From Chrysochromulina tobinii (lineage: Eukaryota > Haptophyta > Prymnesiales > Chrysochromulinaceae): a DNA stretch of 53,780 nt. Of the stretch, positions 10,177-19,420 are shown piece after piece. The position numbers and the translations under genes were made by a program. The number at the start of each line of letters is the position of its first letter. The stretch's first letter is position 1. The stretch lies in assembly GCA_001275005.1 (NCBI GenBank), contig JWZX01003390.1, positions 1-53,780 of the forward strand, in the 5' to 3' direction. The notes beneath the pieces were generated by a model. That model was not told where the DNA came from. It ran no database searches and saw only the letters and a program-made list of their open reading frames with translations.

Positions 10177-10349
10177 AGCATCACCTCCACTCTTCCCGCG
10201 CCATTTCCACCCACTACCAGCGCCGCCAGCATCGCCGCCGCCGCCGCCGGCTGCGCGCCTCGTAGACTCAGCAGCGGCCTCGGCAAGCTCGTGCCGACGC
10301 TCGGCCCCCATCTCTGCCTTAAGCCGATCGTATTCGGAAAGCCCCGCAT

Positions 10350-10393
<44 letters not shown>

Positions 10394-11422
10394 GCCCTGC
10401 TACTTCCGCCGCCGCCACTCTCGCCGTTCCCAGCGCCGCCCGAGGCAGCGGCGGCCGACTGCGGTTGCAACCGTTGGCGCTTGGCATGCATCTGCTCGAG
10501 CATACGCGCTTCGAACGCCGCCTCGGCCGCCGCCTCGTCCGTTGCCGCATCCGCTGCTCGTGCGTCCTGTGCGTCGGACGCTCCACCGGCCGGCCGCTGC
10601 GGCGGGCGGATGCGGCGCACGAGGCAGTGGCGAGCGCGCGGCGTCTACGGGCGCCGTATCGGGCACATCCGCCGAGGGCTCGATGGCGCTTTTCTTCGAC
10701 AGGCGAGGATCGTCGAGCACGTCGTGACTTGAGAGGAGGGCGCGAGGCTGGCCGGCGGCCTCGGCCTCCCCCGCGGCCTCCTCCTCTCCGAAGGAAAGCA
10801 GATTGAGATTGCGCTTCTCCTTCTTCCGTGGCTTGGCGGTCGCGGCGGCGGCGGCGGCGGCGGCGGCGGGCGCCGCCGCCGGTGCGCGTGGCACAATGTC
10901 ATCGAATGGCTCGAGCAGCACCTCGCACCGCTCGATGCGCGGCGCGAACTCGGGACGGTCGGCCGCGTCGACCTCGAGCTCGTTGAAGCGGTGGAGGTTG
11001 TAGAGCGAGTTGCCGGTCACCTTGCCAAATATCGTGTGCTTGCGGTCGAGCCACTCGCACCGGTCCAGCGTCACGAAGAATTGCGAGCCGTTCGTGTCGG
11101 GACCCTCGGAGGCCATCGCAATGAGACCGCGATGCGTGAAGCGCAGCCGGCTGTGGAATTCGTCCTTGAATTTGGAGCCGAAGACGGACTCGCCGCCCTT
11201 GCCCGTTCCCGTGGGGTCGCCCGTCTGCGCCATGAAGTCCCTGATCACCCGGTGGAAGATGCAGCCGTCATAGTAGCCCTCGAGGCACAGCTGCACAAAG
11301 TTGCGGCACGCCATCGGCGCCTCCTTGGGCCACAGCTCAATGTCGAGCGGCCCGATGCTCGTATGCACTACCACTTTGCCACGGGTGACCGGCTCGTTGG
11401 CGTACACCGTGAGCGACGACAT
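9814..11422 (-). CDS. CWC27: CWC27-type spliceosomal cyclophilin
   Basis: Exons on the minus strand 11422-10667 and 10596-9814, 512 residues. Residues 1-170 are a cyclophilin domain: FHRVIRDFMAQTGDPTGTG, KDEFHSRLRF, MASEGPDTNGSQFF, KHTIFGKVTG. The tryptophan of the active site is not conserved, as in CWC27, which has low isomerase activity. The following SLLSFGEEE and SSHDVLDDPRLS match the family tail. The second exon is low-complexity (Ala, poly-Gly, acidic ED repeat) and then a conserved-looking helix MSELEKQRARFLQKKRESVG. CWC27 acts in the activated spliceosome. The start ATG at 11422 (MSSLTVYANEPVTRG) fits the family; the open frame upstream has no homology. It is head-to-head with the glycerol-3-phosphate dehydrogenase gene, 267 bp between starts. 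Without the intron the frame breaks. Confidence 0.92.
10597..10666 (-). other. Intron of CWC27, 70 nt
   Basis: On the minus strand gcggat|gtgccc ... ccgcag|cggccg, phase 0. It is the only short GT-AG pair I found that connects the cyclophilin frame (PSAD) with the frame of the C-terminal exon (RPAGGASD). A stop (TAG) lies inside in the second frame. A one-base sequencing error is the alternative. Confidence 0.8.
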
Positions 11423-11689
11423 GTCGACGGCGACGGCCGTCGACAGGCTCTGCGAAGACGAGGCGTGAACGTTAAACGACAGACGAACCGGTGCTTCGCA
11501 CTGTGTGAAGAAGGAAATTCCCTCGCATATTATTCGGCCCTGTACGTATTCTCCAGGATGATGTGTGGCATTTGCGGAATTTGAGAGTTTCGTTGATTCA
11601 CTTTGAATTCGCTTTCGTCGTCGACAAGTATTCGACGTGCTTCGCCTCGTCACCTCGAATCGCAAAGAGAACCCCAGACCCGCTTCGAC
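11423..11689. promoter_or_regulatory. Bidirectional promoter region, CWC27 / glycerol-3-phosphate dehydrogenase
   Basis: 267 bp between two divergent ATG codons. It is noticeably less GC-rich than its surroundings around 11560-11640. No TATA box or known motif is convincing. Confidence 0.5.
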
Positions 11690-12960
11690 ATGCCCGAAAA
11701 GGTGTGCAGGGCGCACGAACCCGGCGCGGTAGACGCGGCTGCACCGGCGGCCCATTAGCCACCACAGTCGGCTCACCTCGGCTCATCTCGGCTCATCACA
11801 ATTCGCTCTCCTTTCAACGCGCGCAGGTTGCTCTGATTGGCTCCGGCAACTGGGGCTCTGCCATCGCCACCAAGCTGGGCGTCAACGTGCTCAAGCCCGA
11901 GAACGGCTTCGATCCGGTGGTGGAGATGTGGGTGTTTGAGGAGTACGTAAAGTTTGAGGGCGGCAAGTGGGAGCGGCCAGCGCGCGGCGCCAAGCCCCCC
12001 GAGGGCAAAACGTGGGTGGACGAGGGCTACTCGCCGCTGACGCAGGTGATTAACGAGAAGCACGAGAACATCATCTACCTGCCGGACATTCCTCTGCCGG
12101 TGAGCATCCACGCGAACCCCGACATCAAGTCGACGGTCACGGGCGCCACGATGATGATCTTCGTCATCCCGCACAACTTCCTTGCGCCGCTCGTGCCCAA
12201 GCTGCAGGGCGCGTTCGCCCCGGGCTGCATCGGCATCTCGCTCATCAAGGGCATCGAGTTCAAGGACGGCAAGCCCATCCTGATCTCGGACTTGCTCGCG
12301 GAGGAGATGAAGAAGGCAGAGGGCGCTCCGGTGGTCAACATGTCCGTGCTGATGGGTGCCAACGTGGCGAACGAGGTGGCCAAGGGTGACTTCGCGGAGG
12401 CGACGATCGGGTGCACCGATCTCGCCATCGGCGCCAAGTGGGTCAAGCTCTTCAACACGCCTGACTTCAAGGTCGATCCGGTCGCGGACGTGGCAGGTGC
12501 CGAGCTGTGTGGTGCGCTGAAGAATGTGGTGGCCCTCGGTGCGGGCTTCGTGGACGGGCTTGGCATGGGCGGCAACACGAAGGCGGCGATCATCCGCATT
12601 GGGCTCAAAGAGATGCAGAAGTTCTGCCAGGTCTTCTACGGCGATCGCAATATCTTGTCTGAGACCTTTCTGGAGTCGTGCGGTGTGGCGGACCTTGTCA
12701 CGACGTGCTTCGGCGGCCGCAACCGCAAGTGCGCCGACATCTTCGCCAAATGCATCAAGGACGGCACGCCCAAGACGTGGGACGTCATCGAGGCGGAGGA
12801 GCTCAACGGCCAGAAGCTGCAGGGCACCGGCACCTCCAAGGACGTGATGGAGTGCATCCACAAGGCGGGCAAGGAGAAGGACTTCCCGCTGATGGTCCAG
12901 ATCCACAAGATTGCCTTCGAGGGTGCGGCGCCCGACACTATCATCGACATCAACAAGTGA
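11690..12960 (+). CDS. GPD1: NAD-dependent glycerol-3-phosphate dehydrogenase, cytosolic GPD1 type
   Basis: Exon 1 is only 12 nt (11690-11701, MPEK); exon 2 is 11827-12960. Spliced product 381 residues, beginning MPEKVALIGSGNWGSA, which contains the GxGxxG dinucleotide-binding motif. Other family marks: NVMGANVANEVA-like segment (SVLMGANVANEVAKGDF), catalytic lysine in CGALKNVVALGAGF, and GGNTKAAIIRIGL. The pattern HENIIYLPDIPLP is typical of the eukaryotic cytosolic enzyme. It interconverts dihydroxyacetone phosphate and glycerol 3-phosphate, feeding glycerolipid or glycerol synthesis and cytosolic redox balance. No targeting peptide is seen. An unspliced reading from 11563 gives a long N-terminus without homology, which I reject. 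The C-terminus IIDINK has no peroxisomal signal. Confidence 0.95.
11702..11826 (+). other. Intron of GPD1-type gene, 125 nt
   Basis: gaaaag|gtgtgc ... gcgcag|gttgct, phase 0, joining MPEK to VALIGSG. It contains three copies of ggctca(c/t)ctc-like sequence before the pyrimidine tract (ggctcac, ggctcat, ggctcat), plausible alternative branch points. Confidence 0.9.
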
Positions 12961-13871
12961 CGGGATGTCCGCGGGACGGGTGGGGCGTGGCTTCGTCTCG
13001 CCACATTGCTGTGCCTGCCGACATGTTGTGATGCGCCCAACAGGGCGCCGCGCCAGCAGGGAGATTACAGGGGCGCTCGACGAGCAGGTCACCACCTTTC
13101 ACACGGCTCACCACCTCACACGGTGTGAAACTCTGACGTGACGCAGTGTTTTAGGCAAGCACACGATAGTACCTACCTGTGACCGTGCCGATGCTGGGTA
13201 TGATTTGGAGAGGGCTGAGAGAGGGGCGCGCCGAGAAGGGGCGGTAATAGGGGGTTTACCGGCGGTGTGGATGCGCGGCAACAGCGGGCGGCATCGGTGT
13301 GGTTGTGTGCGGAGATCGGAGAAGTGCCACACGGCAGTGTGCAGTGCACCCGGGACCCGGCGGGCCGCCGGGCAGCGAGGACCCGCACCGCGCGCAGACC
13401 CACGTCGTCCAACGTAGTACCTACTATCGGCGCGATGACTTGCGATGACCGTCGATAGTTATAACGGCGGCGATCCCCCGTTTCCCGGGATGGGGATCCG
13501 GCCGGGTGCCCGTCCGGGACAGGTCGAGGCACTCGTGCCTCGTGGAGGGCGTCCGTGGTGACTCGTGCAGCACGCGTCGGCCATGGCGGTCGGCGCCGCG
13601 CGGGGGGCGCGGTGTAGGTCGGCGTTACGACGATTCGATAATGGTTAATGCGGCAGGTCGTGGCATTGAAAAGGACAAGGTCGGCGTCGTAAGCAGAAAG
13701 CAGTAAGCACAAGAAGCAGGCTCCGGTTGCGGGAATCCTTCGCAACGTCCGGCCCCAGACCGTAACGGTAAGCCGTAACATACTCGCGGTGAAACAACGT
13801 CGTAATCGAATACGCGGAGTGAACCCGTGGGGTGGGTTCGCGCGGCCACTATGGCGGGCCCTTTACTGCAC
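12961..13871. other. Intergenic between convergent genes, no gene seen
   Basis: About 910 bp. The sequence agtacctac occurs twice (near 13168 and 13417). Several overlapping small frames exist on both strands but none is supported. Confidence 0.5.
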
Positions 13872-15053
13872 TCACACCATAGAAATAGGCGATCCGAGAC
13901 TGGAGAGGCGCCGCGGCGCGCGCGGCAATGATGGCCCGCCCTCGACGGCCGCCGTGACCTGGAGCTCGTGCAATCTCGCGTGAAGAGCGCCCGATTGCAT
14001 GCGCAGCTCCTCGATCCGAGCCTCCCAATGGCCCAGCCGTTCGGGCAACGCACTTCGGACGGCCGCAGCCTCGTTCGCGCGCCGCAGGGCCGCCGCCAGT
14101 ACGGCGCAATGGTGCTCCCTAACGACCGTCGAGGCGGCAGACGCACGTGCAGCAGCCGCATGCACTCGTGTCGCACTCGCAGCCTCACGTAGCTCGTCGA
14201 CAGAGTCGCGCAGCCTGGCTGGCCGTCGACCGAACGGCCCGGAGGCGAGCGTGCCGTCCTCAGCGCCCCCGTCCTCAGCGCGGGCGGCGGCGGAGGCGAC
14301 GCGAGGGGCGCTGCGCTGCCGCTCCTCCTCGTCATCGTCGGGCGGCGGCGGCGGCGGCGGCGGCACCTCTAGCAAGGCTTCGACGCTTCGACGAAGCTGC
14401 TCGAGCTCCCTGCGGCGCGCCACGTGCTGCTGCGCCTGCGCAGCCTCGAGTTCGAGGTGCCGCGTGCGCCCCGCGCTCGCCGCGCTCAGCAGCGCCTCCA
14501 CGCTAGCCTGCACCGACGCACATGCCTCTGAAAGCCTCGCTGCCGTCGCCTGCGCCTCGCCTCGCACGGCAGCGAGACGTCGGTCCGAGGCTGCGGCGGC
14601 CTCGGAGACGCTCGCGGCAGCGGCCGCGATTTCGGAACGCATGCGCGAGATCTCATCAGCGCGCGCGTCCGCCTTGGCCGCGATGACGTTCGCAGAGGTG
14701 GCTACGGTGCTAACATGGGAATCTCGGGCCTCCTCGGCCGAGATGCCCAGTGTCGCTGCAAACTCGGAGGCCGCGAGACGCACGTCGTCAAGAGCTGGCT
14801 GCTCGGGCGGAAGCCGCCACGAAACGAGCGCCGACACCTCCGCGTGCACCTCATCGAGCGAGGGACGCGCGACCTCCCAGTGGGAGGCGATGGCTTTACC
14901 CGTCTTCTGCGCGATCTGCTCGCGCAGCTCCACCTCGCTCTTTTCGAAGGACTTGTTCAAGCGGCGGAGGCCGCGGCTGAGCGTCGCGCGATCTGTCAGC
15001 AGCTCGAACGGGCTCAGGAAGAGCGCGACGGCCCGCCGCTCGTCGTCCGACAT
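13872..15053 (-). CDS. Ala-rich coiled-coil protein, unknown function
   Basis: 393 residues from the ATG at 15053 (MSDDERRAVALFLSPFELL). I do not recognise the family. Residues about 20-60 form a charged region (RGLRRLNKSFEKSEVELREQ). From about 90 to 225 an Ala-rich coiled coil follows (many EAxxxA and RxxELExA patterns), then a poly-Pro/poly-Asp interruption near 235-245 and a second helical region. No signal peptide or membrane segment. The 5' leader carries an 18-nt element shared with another gene (see 15069-15086). The frame is open upstream of 15053 but only via a non-ATG codon. Confidence 0.7.
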   Translation of the reverse strand: MSDDERRAVALFLSPFELLTDRATLSRGLRRLNKSFEKSEVELREQIAQKTGKAIASHWEVARPSLDEVHAEVSALVSWRLPPEQPALDDVRLAASEFAATLGISAEEARDSHVSTVATSANVIAAKADARADEISRMRSEIAAAAASVSEAAAASDRRLAAVRGEAQATAARLSEACASVQASVEALLSAASAGRTRHLELEAAQAQQHVARRRELEQLRRSVEALLEVPPPPPPPPDDDEEERQRSAPRVASAAARAEDGGAEDGTLASGPFGRRPARLRDSVDELREAASATRVHAAAARASAASTVVREHHCAVLAAALRRANEAAAVRSALPERLGHWEARIEELRMQSGALHARLHELQVTAAVEGGPSLPRAPRRLSSLGSPISMV

Positions 15054-15068
15054 AGTTTGTCTCATTCT

Positions 15069-15086
15069 CAACACACCAACACGCAC
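15069..15086. promoter_or_regulatory. Shared 5'-leader/promoter element caacacaccaacacgcac (copy 1)
   Basis: Identical 18-nt sequence occurs at 25564-25581, there between the GH32 and LCMT-type genes. Here it lies 16 bp upstream of the start of the coiled-coil gene (minus strand). It may be a core promoter or leader motif. Confidence 0.45.
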
Positions 15087-15314
15087 TAGACCAAACACTG
15101 ACCAAACTCAAAGCGTGAAGGGCAACACCTCGCACACGTCACAGCCGCGTCTCACACCCAAGTCGAACCTTCACGAGACATGACGAGTGTGGTTCTTAGG
15201 CGGCCCTGAGCACACACACCGCCGCCGCGCGCGTGCGCGCTGGGACTGGCCCCCAAGGGACTCCCCGCTCTAGGGTGACGCTCTTACAAGTTGAGTTTTC
15301 TTCTTTCCCGTTTC

Positions 15315-16547
15315 CTATAAAAGCTCCTCCACGTCCCTCTCCACGCACCGCGCGGGGGCGGCGGGCGTGAGGGCAGCGAGGACGCACCGGTTGCAGTGGC
15401 TGCAGCGCGACTGCGGCGCCACCGCCGCCCCCGCGCCGCCGCCGCCGCCATCCGCCGCCGCCGCGGCGAGCCACCTCTTCGGCAGGTCGGGCTCCCTTAT
15501 CAGCGCGCGCGCCATTTGCACGCCCGCGAAGCCCTCCCCGAGCGCGGCGGCCACGGCCTCCAGCGCCACGTAGCCGCCCACTGCAAACACGGGCACGCCG
15601 CGCGCCTCGGCGAGCACCGCGCGCGCGCCCTCCGCGAGGAAGCGGGGCTCAAACGGCAGCTCGGGCACCAGCCACTTGCCCAGCAGCGCCATCGCGAGCG
15701 CCTTTGCGGCGCTGCTGCGCGCGAGCGCGGCCACCATGCCCCGCCGCGGCACCGCGCCGCGCAGCATGAAAAAGCCGTTGCGGTTCACCCAGCCCGCGGA
15801 GGGCACGAGCCCGTCCACTAGCCCCCGCTCGCCCGCCAGCGCGCGTACCGTCTCGGCCACGTCCGCGGGCGCCACGCCGCCGCCAAAGCCGTCCGCGGTG
15901 TTGAGCTTCACCAGCAGCGCCTTTGTTGGCCCGATCGCCGCGCGCACCGCGCGCGCCACCGCGAGCGGGAAGCGTGCGCGCGCGCACGCGCTGCCGCCGT
16001 GGCCGTCCGCGCGCACGTTGAAGGCGGGCGACAGCCACTGCGAGAGCAGGTAGCCGTGCCCCAGGTGCAGCTCCACCGCGTCCGCGCCGCCGCGCGGCCC
16101 CACCGCGAACGCGGCCGCGGCCGCAAAGTCCGAAAGCAGGCGCGCCATGTCCGCCTCCGTGGCCGCGGCGGACCAGCCCAGCGCGGGGAGGTCAAACACC
16201 GCCGACGGCGCGACCGGGCCGCGGGAGCCCGCGGGCAGCAGGGCGCGGCTGGCAAAGGAGCCCGCATGCGTCAGCTGGACGGAGAAGAGCGCGCCCCCCG
16301 CGTGCACGGCCGCGGCGATGGCGGGCGGCGCGGAGGCCTCGGAGAGGACGAACTGGGACGGGAAGGTGCGCCCGTCGGCGGACACGGAGGTGTACGCGAG
16401 CGTCACGAGCGCGCAGCCGCCGCGCGCAGCCTCGCCCAGCGTCTCCGCCGCCGCGGGCACCGTCTCGCCCGAAAATGCGGCCGCGCGGAGCAGCCGGTTC
16501 TTTAGGCAAAGGCCGCAGGGCAGCGTGAGAGGCGAAAAGACGTCCAT
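15315..16547 (-). CDS. NADH:flavin oxidoreductase, Old Yellow Enzyme family
   Basis: 410 residues forming one TIM-barrel. Starts MDVFSPLTLPCGLCLKNRL, the usual FMN-binding opening (SPLxL..LxLKNR). Further marks: SVQLTHAGSFASR (HxG motif), DAVELHLGHGYLLSQWLSP (the family usually reads HxAHGYLxxQFLSP), NVRADGHGG, ALLVKLN, and the C-terminal FMN phosphate loop GYVALEAV / GFAGVQMARALIREPDLP. The C-terminal CSHCNRC with a later Cys resembles the [4Fe-4S] cluster ligands of the dienoyl-CoA-reductase branch, but the NADPH-binding domain of those enzymes is absent. Substrate unknown; enoate or enone reduction is inferred. Very Ala-rich and high GC. It starts 132 bp from the divergent HAD gene. Confidence 0.88.
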   Translation of the reverse strand: MDVFSPLTLPCGLCLKNRLLRAAAFSGETVPAAAETLGEAARGGCALVTLAYTSVSADGRTFPSQFVLSEASAPPAIAAAVHAGGALFSVQLTHAGSFASRALLPAGSRGPVAPSAVFDLPALGWSAAATEADMARLLSDFAAAAAFAVGPRGGADAVELHLGHGYLLSQWLSPAFNVRADGHGGSACARARFPLAVARAVRAAIGPTKALLVKLNTADGFGGGVAPADVAETVRALAGERGLVDGLVPSAGWVNRNGFFMLRGAVPRRGMVAALARSSAAKALAMALLGKWLVPELPFEPRFLAEGARAVLAEARGVPVFAVGGYVALEAVAAALGEGFAGVQMARALIREPDLPKRWLAAAAADGGGGGAGAAVAPQSRCSHCNRCVLAALTPAAPARCVERDVEELL

Positions 16548-16679
16548 TAATAATTAAGAATGGTCAGGACAACTCACGCACGTTTTGACGGTACCGTTTT
16601 GTGTGGAGATGCTGAGAGCCTTCCATTTGTGGTTCGGTTTCCTGGAAACGTCGCGGCCGAAGTACCGAAGTGTTCTAGG

Positions 16680-17525
16680 ATGTTGGCATGTGTGTCTCCG
16701 ACGCGATGCCGCCGCCGCCTGGCTCTACGGCCACAAACTTCGTCGCGCCTCTTGACCTTTCTGCTCGTCTCTTCCGATGCCGGCGCGCACGCTTCGCGGA
16801 CCGCCCTTCTTTCGCGTCCAACACGCCTGAAGGCCGTTCTGTTTGACATTGACGGCACTCTGTTCCATTCCGATGCCGTTCACCTCTCAGTCTTCCAGGA
16901 CGTGCTCGCAGAGGCGGGCTTTGACGGCGGGAGGCGGATCACCGAAGAATTCTTCAAGGATCGAATCTCCGGACGGCAGAATGCGATGATATTAGCCGAC
17001 CTGTTTCCGCAGTGGACCGTCGCAGAGGCTGAGTGTTTCGCCGTGCGGAAGGAGGAGCGCTTTCGTGAGTGTGTGGCCGAACAGCTGCCTTCGCGCATCA
17101 TGCCCGGCCTGCTCGACTTTTGTGCGGATCTCGAGGCGGCGGGCGTGCGCTGTGCGGCGGTGACCAACGCACCGCGAGCCAATGCCGTACTAATGCTCGA
17201 GGCGCTTACCATCGGCAGCTTGTCGGGACTAGACTTTTTCGCGCCGCTGATCATCGGAGACGAATGCGCGAGGGGCAAGCCTCATCCCGATCCGTACGAA
17301 GAGGCGATGCGCCGCCTCGGCGTCAGTGCCGCCGACTGCCTCGCCTTTGAGGATTCTCTCTCCGGTGCAACCGCCGCAGTGGCCGCTGGCGTGCGCACGA
17401 TCGGCATCACCTCATCGCAGCCGGCCGAGACGCTCATCGCGCAGGCCGGGTGCGCACGGGCTGTGAGTGATTTTGCAGACGAAGGCCTCGCTCGTGAGAT
17501 GGAGAGGTGGGCCGCTGTGCTCTGA
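16680..17525 (+). CDS. HAD-superfamily phosphatase, beta-phosphoglucomutase-like
   Basis: 281 residues from the ATG at 16680. Motif I is LFDIDGTLFHSD (nucleophile first Asp), motif II TNAPRAN, motif III Lys in GKPHPDPYEEA, motif IV LAFEDSLSGATAA, so the catalytic set is complete. The helical cap lies between motif I and II. The family hydrolyses small phosphate esters such as 2-deoxyglucose-6-phosphate or phosphoglycolate; the substrate is not predictable. Residues 1-55 are a hydrophobic then Arg/Ser-rich extension (RLLTFLLVSSDAGAHAS) that could be a plastid or mitochondrial presequence. An in-frame ATG at 16560 would lie only 12 bp from the divergent oxidoreductase start, so I prefer 16680. 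Confidence 0.85.
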   Translation: MLACVSPTRCRRRLALRPQTSSRLLTFLLVSSDAGAHASRTALLSRPTRLKAVLFDIDGTLFHSDAVHLSVFQDVLAEAGFDGGRRITEEFFKDRISGRQNAMILADLFPQWTVAEAECFAVRKEERFRECVAEQLPSRIMPGLLDFCADLEAAGVRCAAVTNAPRANAVLMLEALTIGSLSGLDFFAPLIIGDECARGKPHPDPYEEAMRRLGVSAADCLAFEDSLSGATAAVAAGVRTIGITSSQPAETLIAQAGCARAVSDFADEGLAREMERWAAVL

Positions 17526-17816
17526 CAATGTGCTCTGGAATCTTACTGGAATCGCTCCGCGAGGTGGACTGTGCTCCGCCCGGGGGAGACCGTGCGGCGA
17601 AAGTAACGGTAAGACGCCGACGTGAAAGTCTGCATGCTTGTCACATGCGATGGACACCGCACGTCAATGTATCTCAAACTGTACAGAAGACGAGCCTACA
17701 TTGTACCCGACCGGCCCGCACCGCCACCGATCAGCATCCAGATCCACACCGCCCCCTCCCCTTCTCACAGTCTTGTCTCTTCATAGACGTATATGAATAG
17801 AATCCACTGAGCCGCT

Positions 17817-19109
17817 TCACGGGTGAGCCCTGACCACGAATGGCAAGACCGCGCCGACAACGCAGCCGGTCTGCAGAGCGACCCATGAGACTTGGGCCGT
17901 ATAGGGGCAGGGGCACAAGATGCCGTGGGCCTCGCCGGCGCTTCTCTGAGCCGCCGCGGAGAGCCGCATGAGCAGCGCGTTGCACCAGAGCGTGAGGACC
18001 GCACTCATCGCGCCGCCGACGGCCTGAGGGTTCCGTACCGGTATGCTGAGGGCCTCGGTGCTCAGTACGGCGCCGAAGCTCAGCCCGATGACGGCGCATG
18101 TCTCCACGATGAGAGGCCATGAGGTGCCGAGGTTGGGCGGAAGGACGCCGCCGAGCAGCCGCCCAATGAAGGCCGCCACATTCGATACCCCGATCATCAG
18201 GCCGACCACGTCCCTTTCGCAGTCGCCGCCGATCGTGGCGCCACACATGCCTACTGCAATGTAAGGTGTCGAGCACAAGAAGAAGATCCAGGTCACGCAC
18301 AGCGCGCCCACGCAGAGGGCATTGGGGAGCAGCGCGCGCAATCGCGCTGAGATGCGCGCGGCGCCCTCGTGGCTCGACGTTTCGATCCCGAGGGTCTTGC
18401 ACTCGGCGGGCACTCCACCGGGCGGGTTGGCCAACTGGAGTCTCCGCAGGGCGAGCAGCGCAAGCCCAAGGATGGCCATGGGGAGCAAGAGCGTGGCTAG
18501 GGTGCTCGAGTACGCGTCGTGGTACACGGGCTGCAGCGAGACCAGGGCCGAGCACAGCGCGGTCAGCAGCGGCGCCGCGGCCTCACCCAGCAGCAAGGCC
18601 CCAGCGGCTTCTGAGCTGGAGCCCGAAAGCATCCCACCAAGTGATGCGGCGACGACTTGCGCCGTACCCGTCGCCGCACCGTCGAACGCAACGAGCACGA
18701 TGAGCAGCCACAGCGGCAGCGATTTCAGGAGCAGCGAGACGCACAGCGCAACGCCGAGGAGGAGCATGCACATGACCATAGCTACCGCGAGCATGAGCTG
18801 ACGCTTGCGGTGATCTTGGCTGCCGCGAGCCTTCATCGCGACCGATGCGGGTGCGAACGTGAGCAACCACATGGCCGTAGCGCACAGCAAGTTCTGTGCC
18901 GTGGCCGCGATGGAAATGGCGTGTTCACCGAACAGGGAGACCAGCAAACCGGTGGAGAGCATGATCTGATTCCAGAGAACTGAGGAGCTGAGGCCGAGGA
19001 CTCCGAAGATGAAGTTGACCTCACCCCTCGTCAAATCGTGCGGCGGTCGAAGGCGCGCGTCGAGCAGCAGGGGCTCGTGTGAAGCTAGTGTGGAATCGGG
19101 ATACAGCAT
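17817..19109 (-). CDS. Equilibrative nucleoside transporter (ENT/SLC29)-like membrane protein
   Basis: 430 residues, about eleven hydrophobic segments. The N-terminal pattern FIFGVLGLSSSVLWNQIM resembles ENT helix 1 with its Asn. The region GVSNVAAFIGRLLGGVLP resembles the ENT helix-8 signature with a conserved Gly-Arg. The C-terminus, from WCNALLMRLS through GEAHGI to QTGCVVGAVLPF, follows the layout of ENT helices 10-11. Family members move nucleosides or nucleobases by facilitated diffusion or proton symport. The start is the ATG at 19109 (MLYPDSTLASHEPLLL), which has a dileucine-type EPLLL near the N-terminus. The open frame continues upstream through low-complexity leader sequence, including a gagc tetranucleotide run, which I leave out. 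It is head-to-head with an MFS gene. Confidence 0.8.
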   Translation of the reverse strand: MLYPDSTLASHEPLLLDARLRPPHDLTRGEVNFIFGVLGLSSSVLWNQIMLSTGLLVSLFGEHAISIAATAQNLLCATAMWLLTFAPASVAMKARGSQDHRKRQLMLAVAMVMCMLLLGVALCVSLLLKSLPLWLLIVLVAFDGAATGTAQVVAASLGGMLSGSSSEAAGALLLGEAAAPLLTALCSALVSLQPVYHDAYSSTLATLLLPMAILGLALLALRRLQLANPPGGVPAECKTLGIETSSHEGAARISARLRALLPNALCVGALCVTWIFFLCSTPYIAVGMCGATIGGDCERDVVGLMIGVSNVAAFIGRLLGGVLPPNLGTSWPLIVETCAVIGLSFGAVLSTEALSIPVRNPQAVGGAMSAVLTLWCNALLMRLSAAAQRSAGEAHGILCPCPYTAQVSWVALQTGCVVGAVLPFVVRAHP

Positions 19110-19420
19110 CGAACGTCCGGCGAGCGAGCGAGCGAGCGAGCTAGCGTGCGACGCGGCCGTCGAGGGAGTATAGGATAAGAGTTCTCGAGGAAGTTTTCGA
19201 GATCTCAATATAATCTCCGTTTCGCGATTGAAGACGGATGACGTTGTGTACCGGTAAAGAAGTTCCGAGTGGGCTCTTTCAGATTGATTGTGCAGGCAAT
19301 TGAGTGAGGGCGATCGCTCCATAATGGTGGGCAACCGAGGATCGCCGATCCGCGCGGTTCGGTTTATCTCAAGGCTCCAACCACGGCGCCGCCAATCCCA
19401 AGGCGCCGGGGCCTGCATCG
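19110..19420. promoter_or_regulatory. Divergent promoter region between ENT-like and MFS genes
   Basis: 311 bp between two starts. It includes a (gagc)n run at about 19121-19144 in the leader of the ENT-like gene. No gene seen. Confidence 0.5.

Noticed and set aside
10597..10666. Simple frameshift error in CWC27
   Set aside because: A 70-nt GT-AG intron with phase-0 borders explains the frame change and is close in size to the 69-nt intron of the ERdj3-like gene; error is kept only as an alternative.
9526..10806. 426-residue plus-strand frame
   Set aside because: Antisense to CWC27 and composed of translated GC repeats.
11563..11826. Unspliced N-terminal extension of the dehydrogenase
   Set aside because: No homology, while a 12-nt exon MPEK plus a GT-AG intron gives the exact expected start of the enzyme.
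11773..13095. 440-residue minus-strand frame
   Set aside because: Antisense to the glycerol-3-phosphate dehydrogenase gene, which has full family motifs.
13999..15183. 394-residue plus-strand frame opposite the coiled-coil gene
   Set aside because: Composition is Ser/Ala/Arg with no pattern; the minus frame has an ATG start and coiled-coil heptads. The choice rests on composition only.
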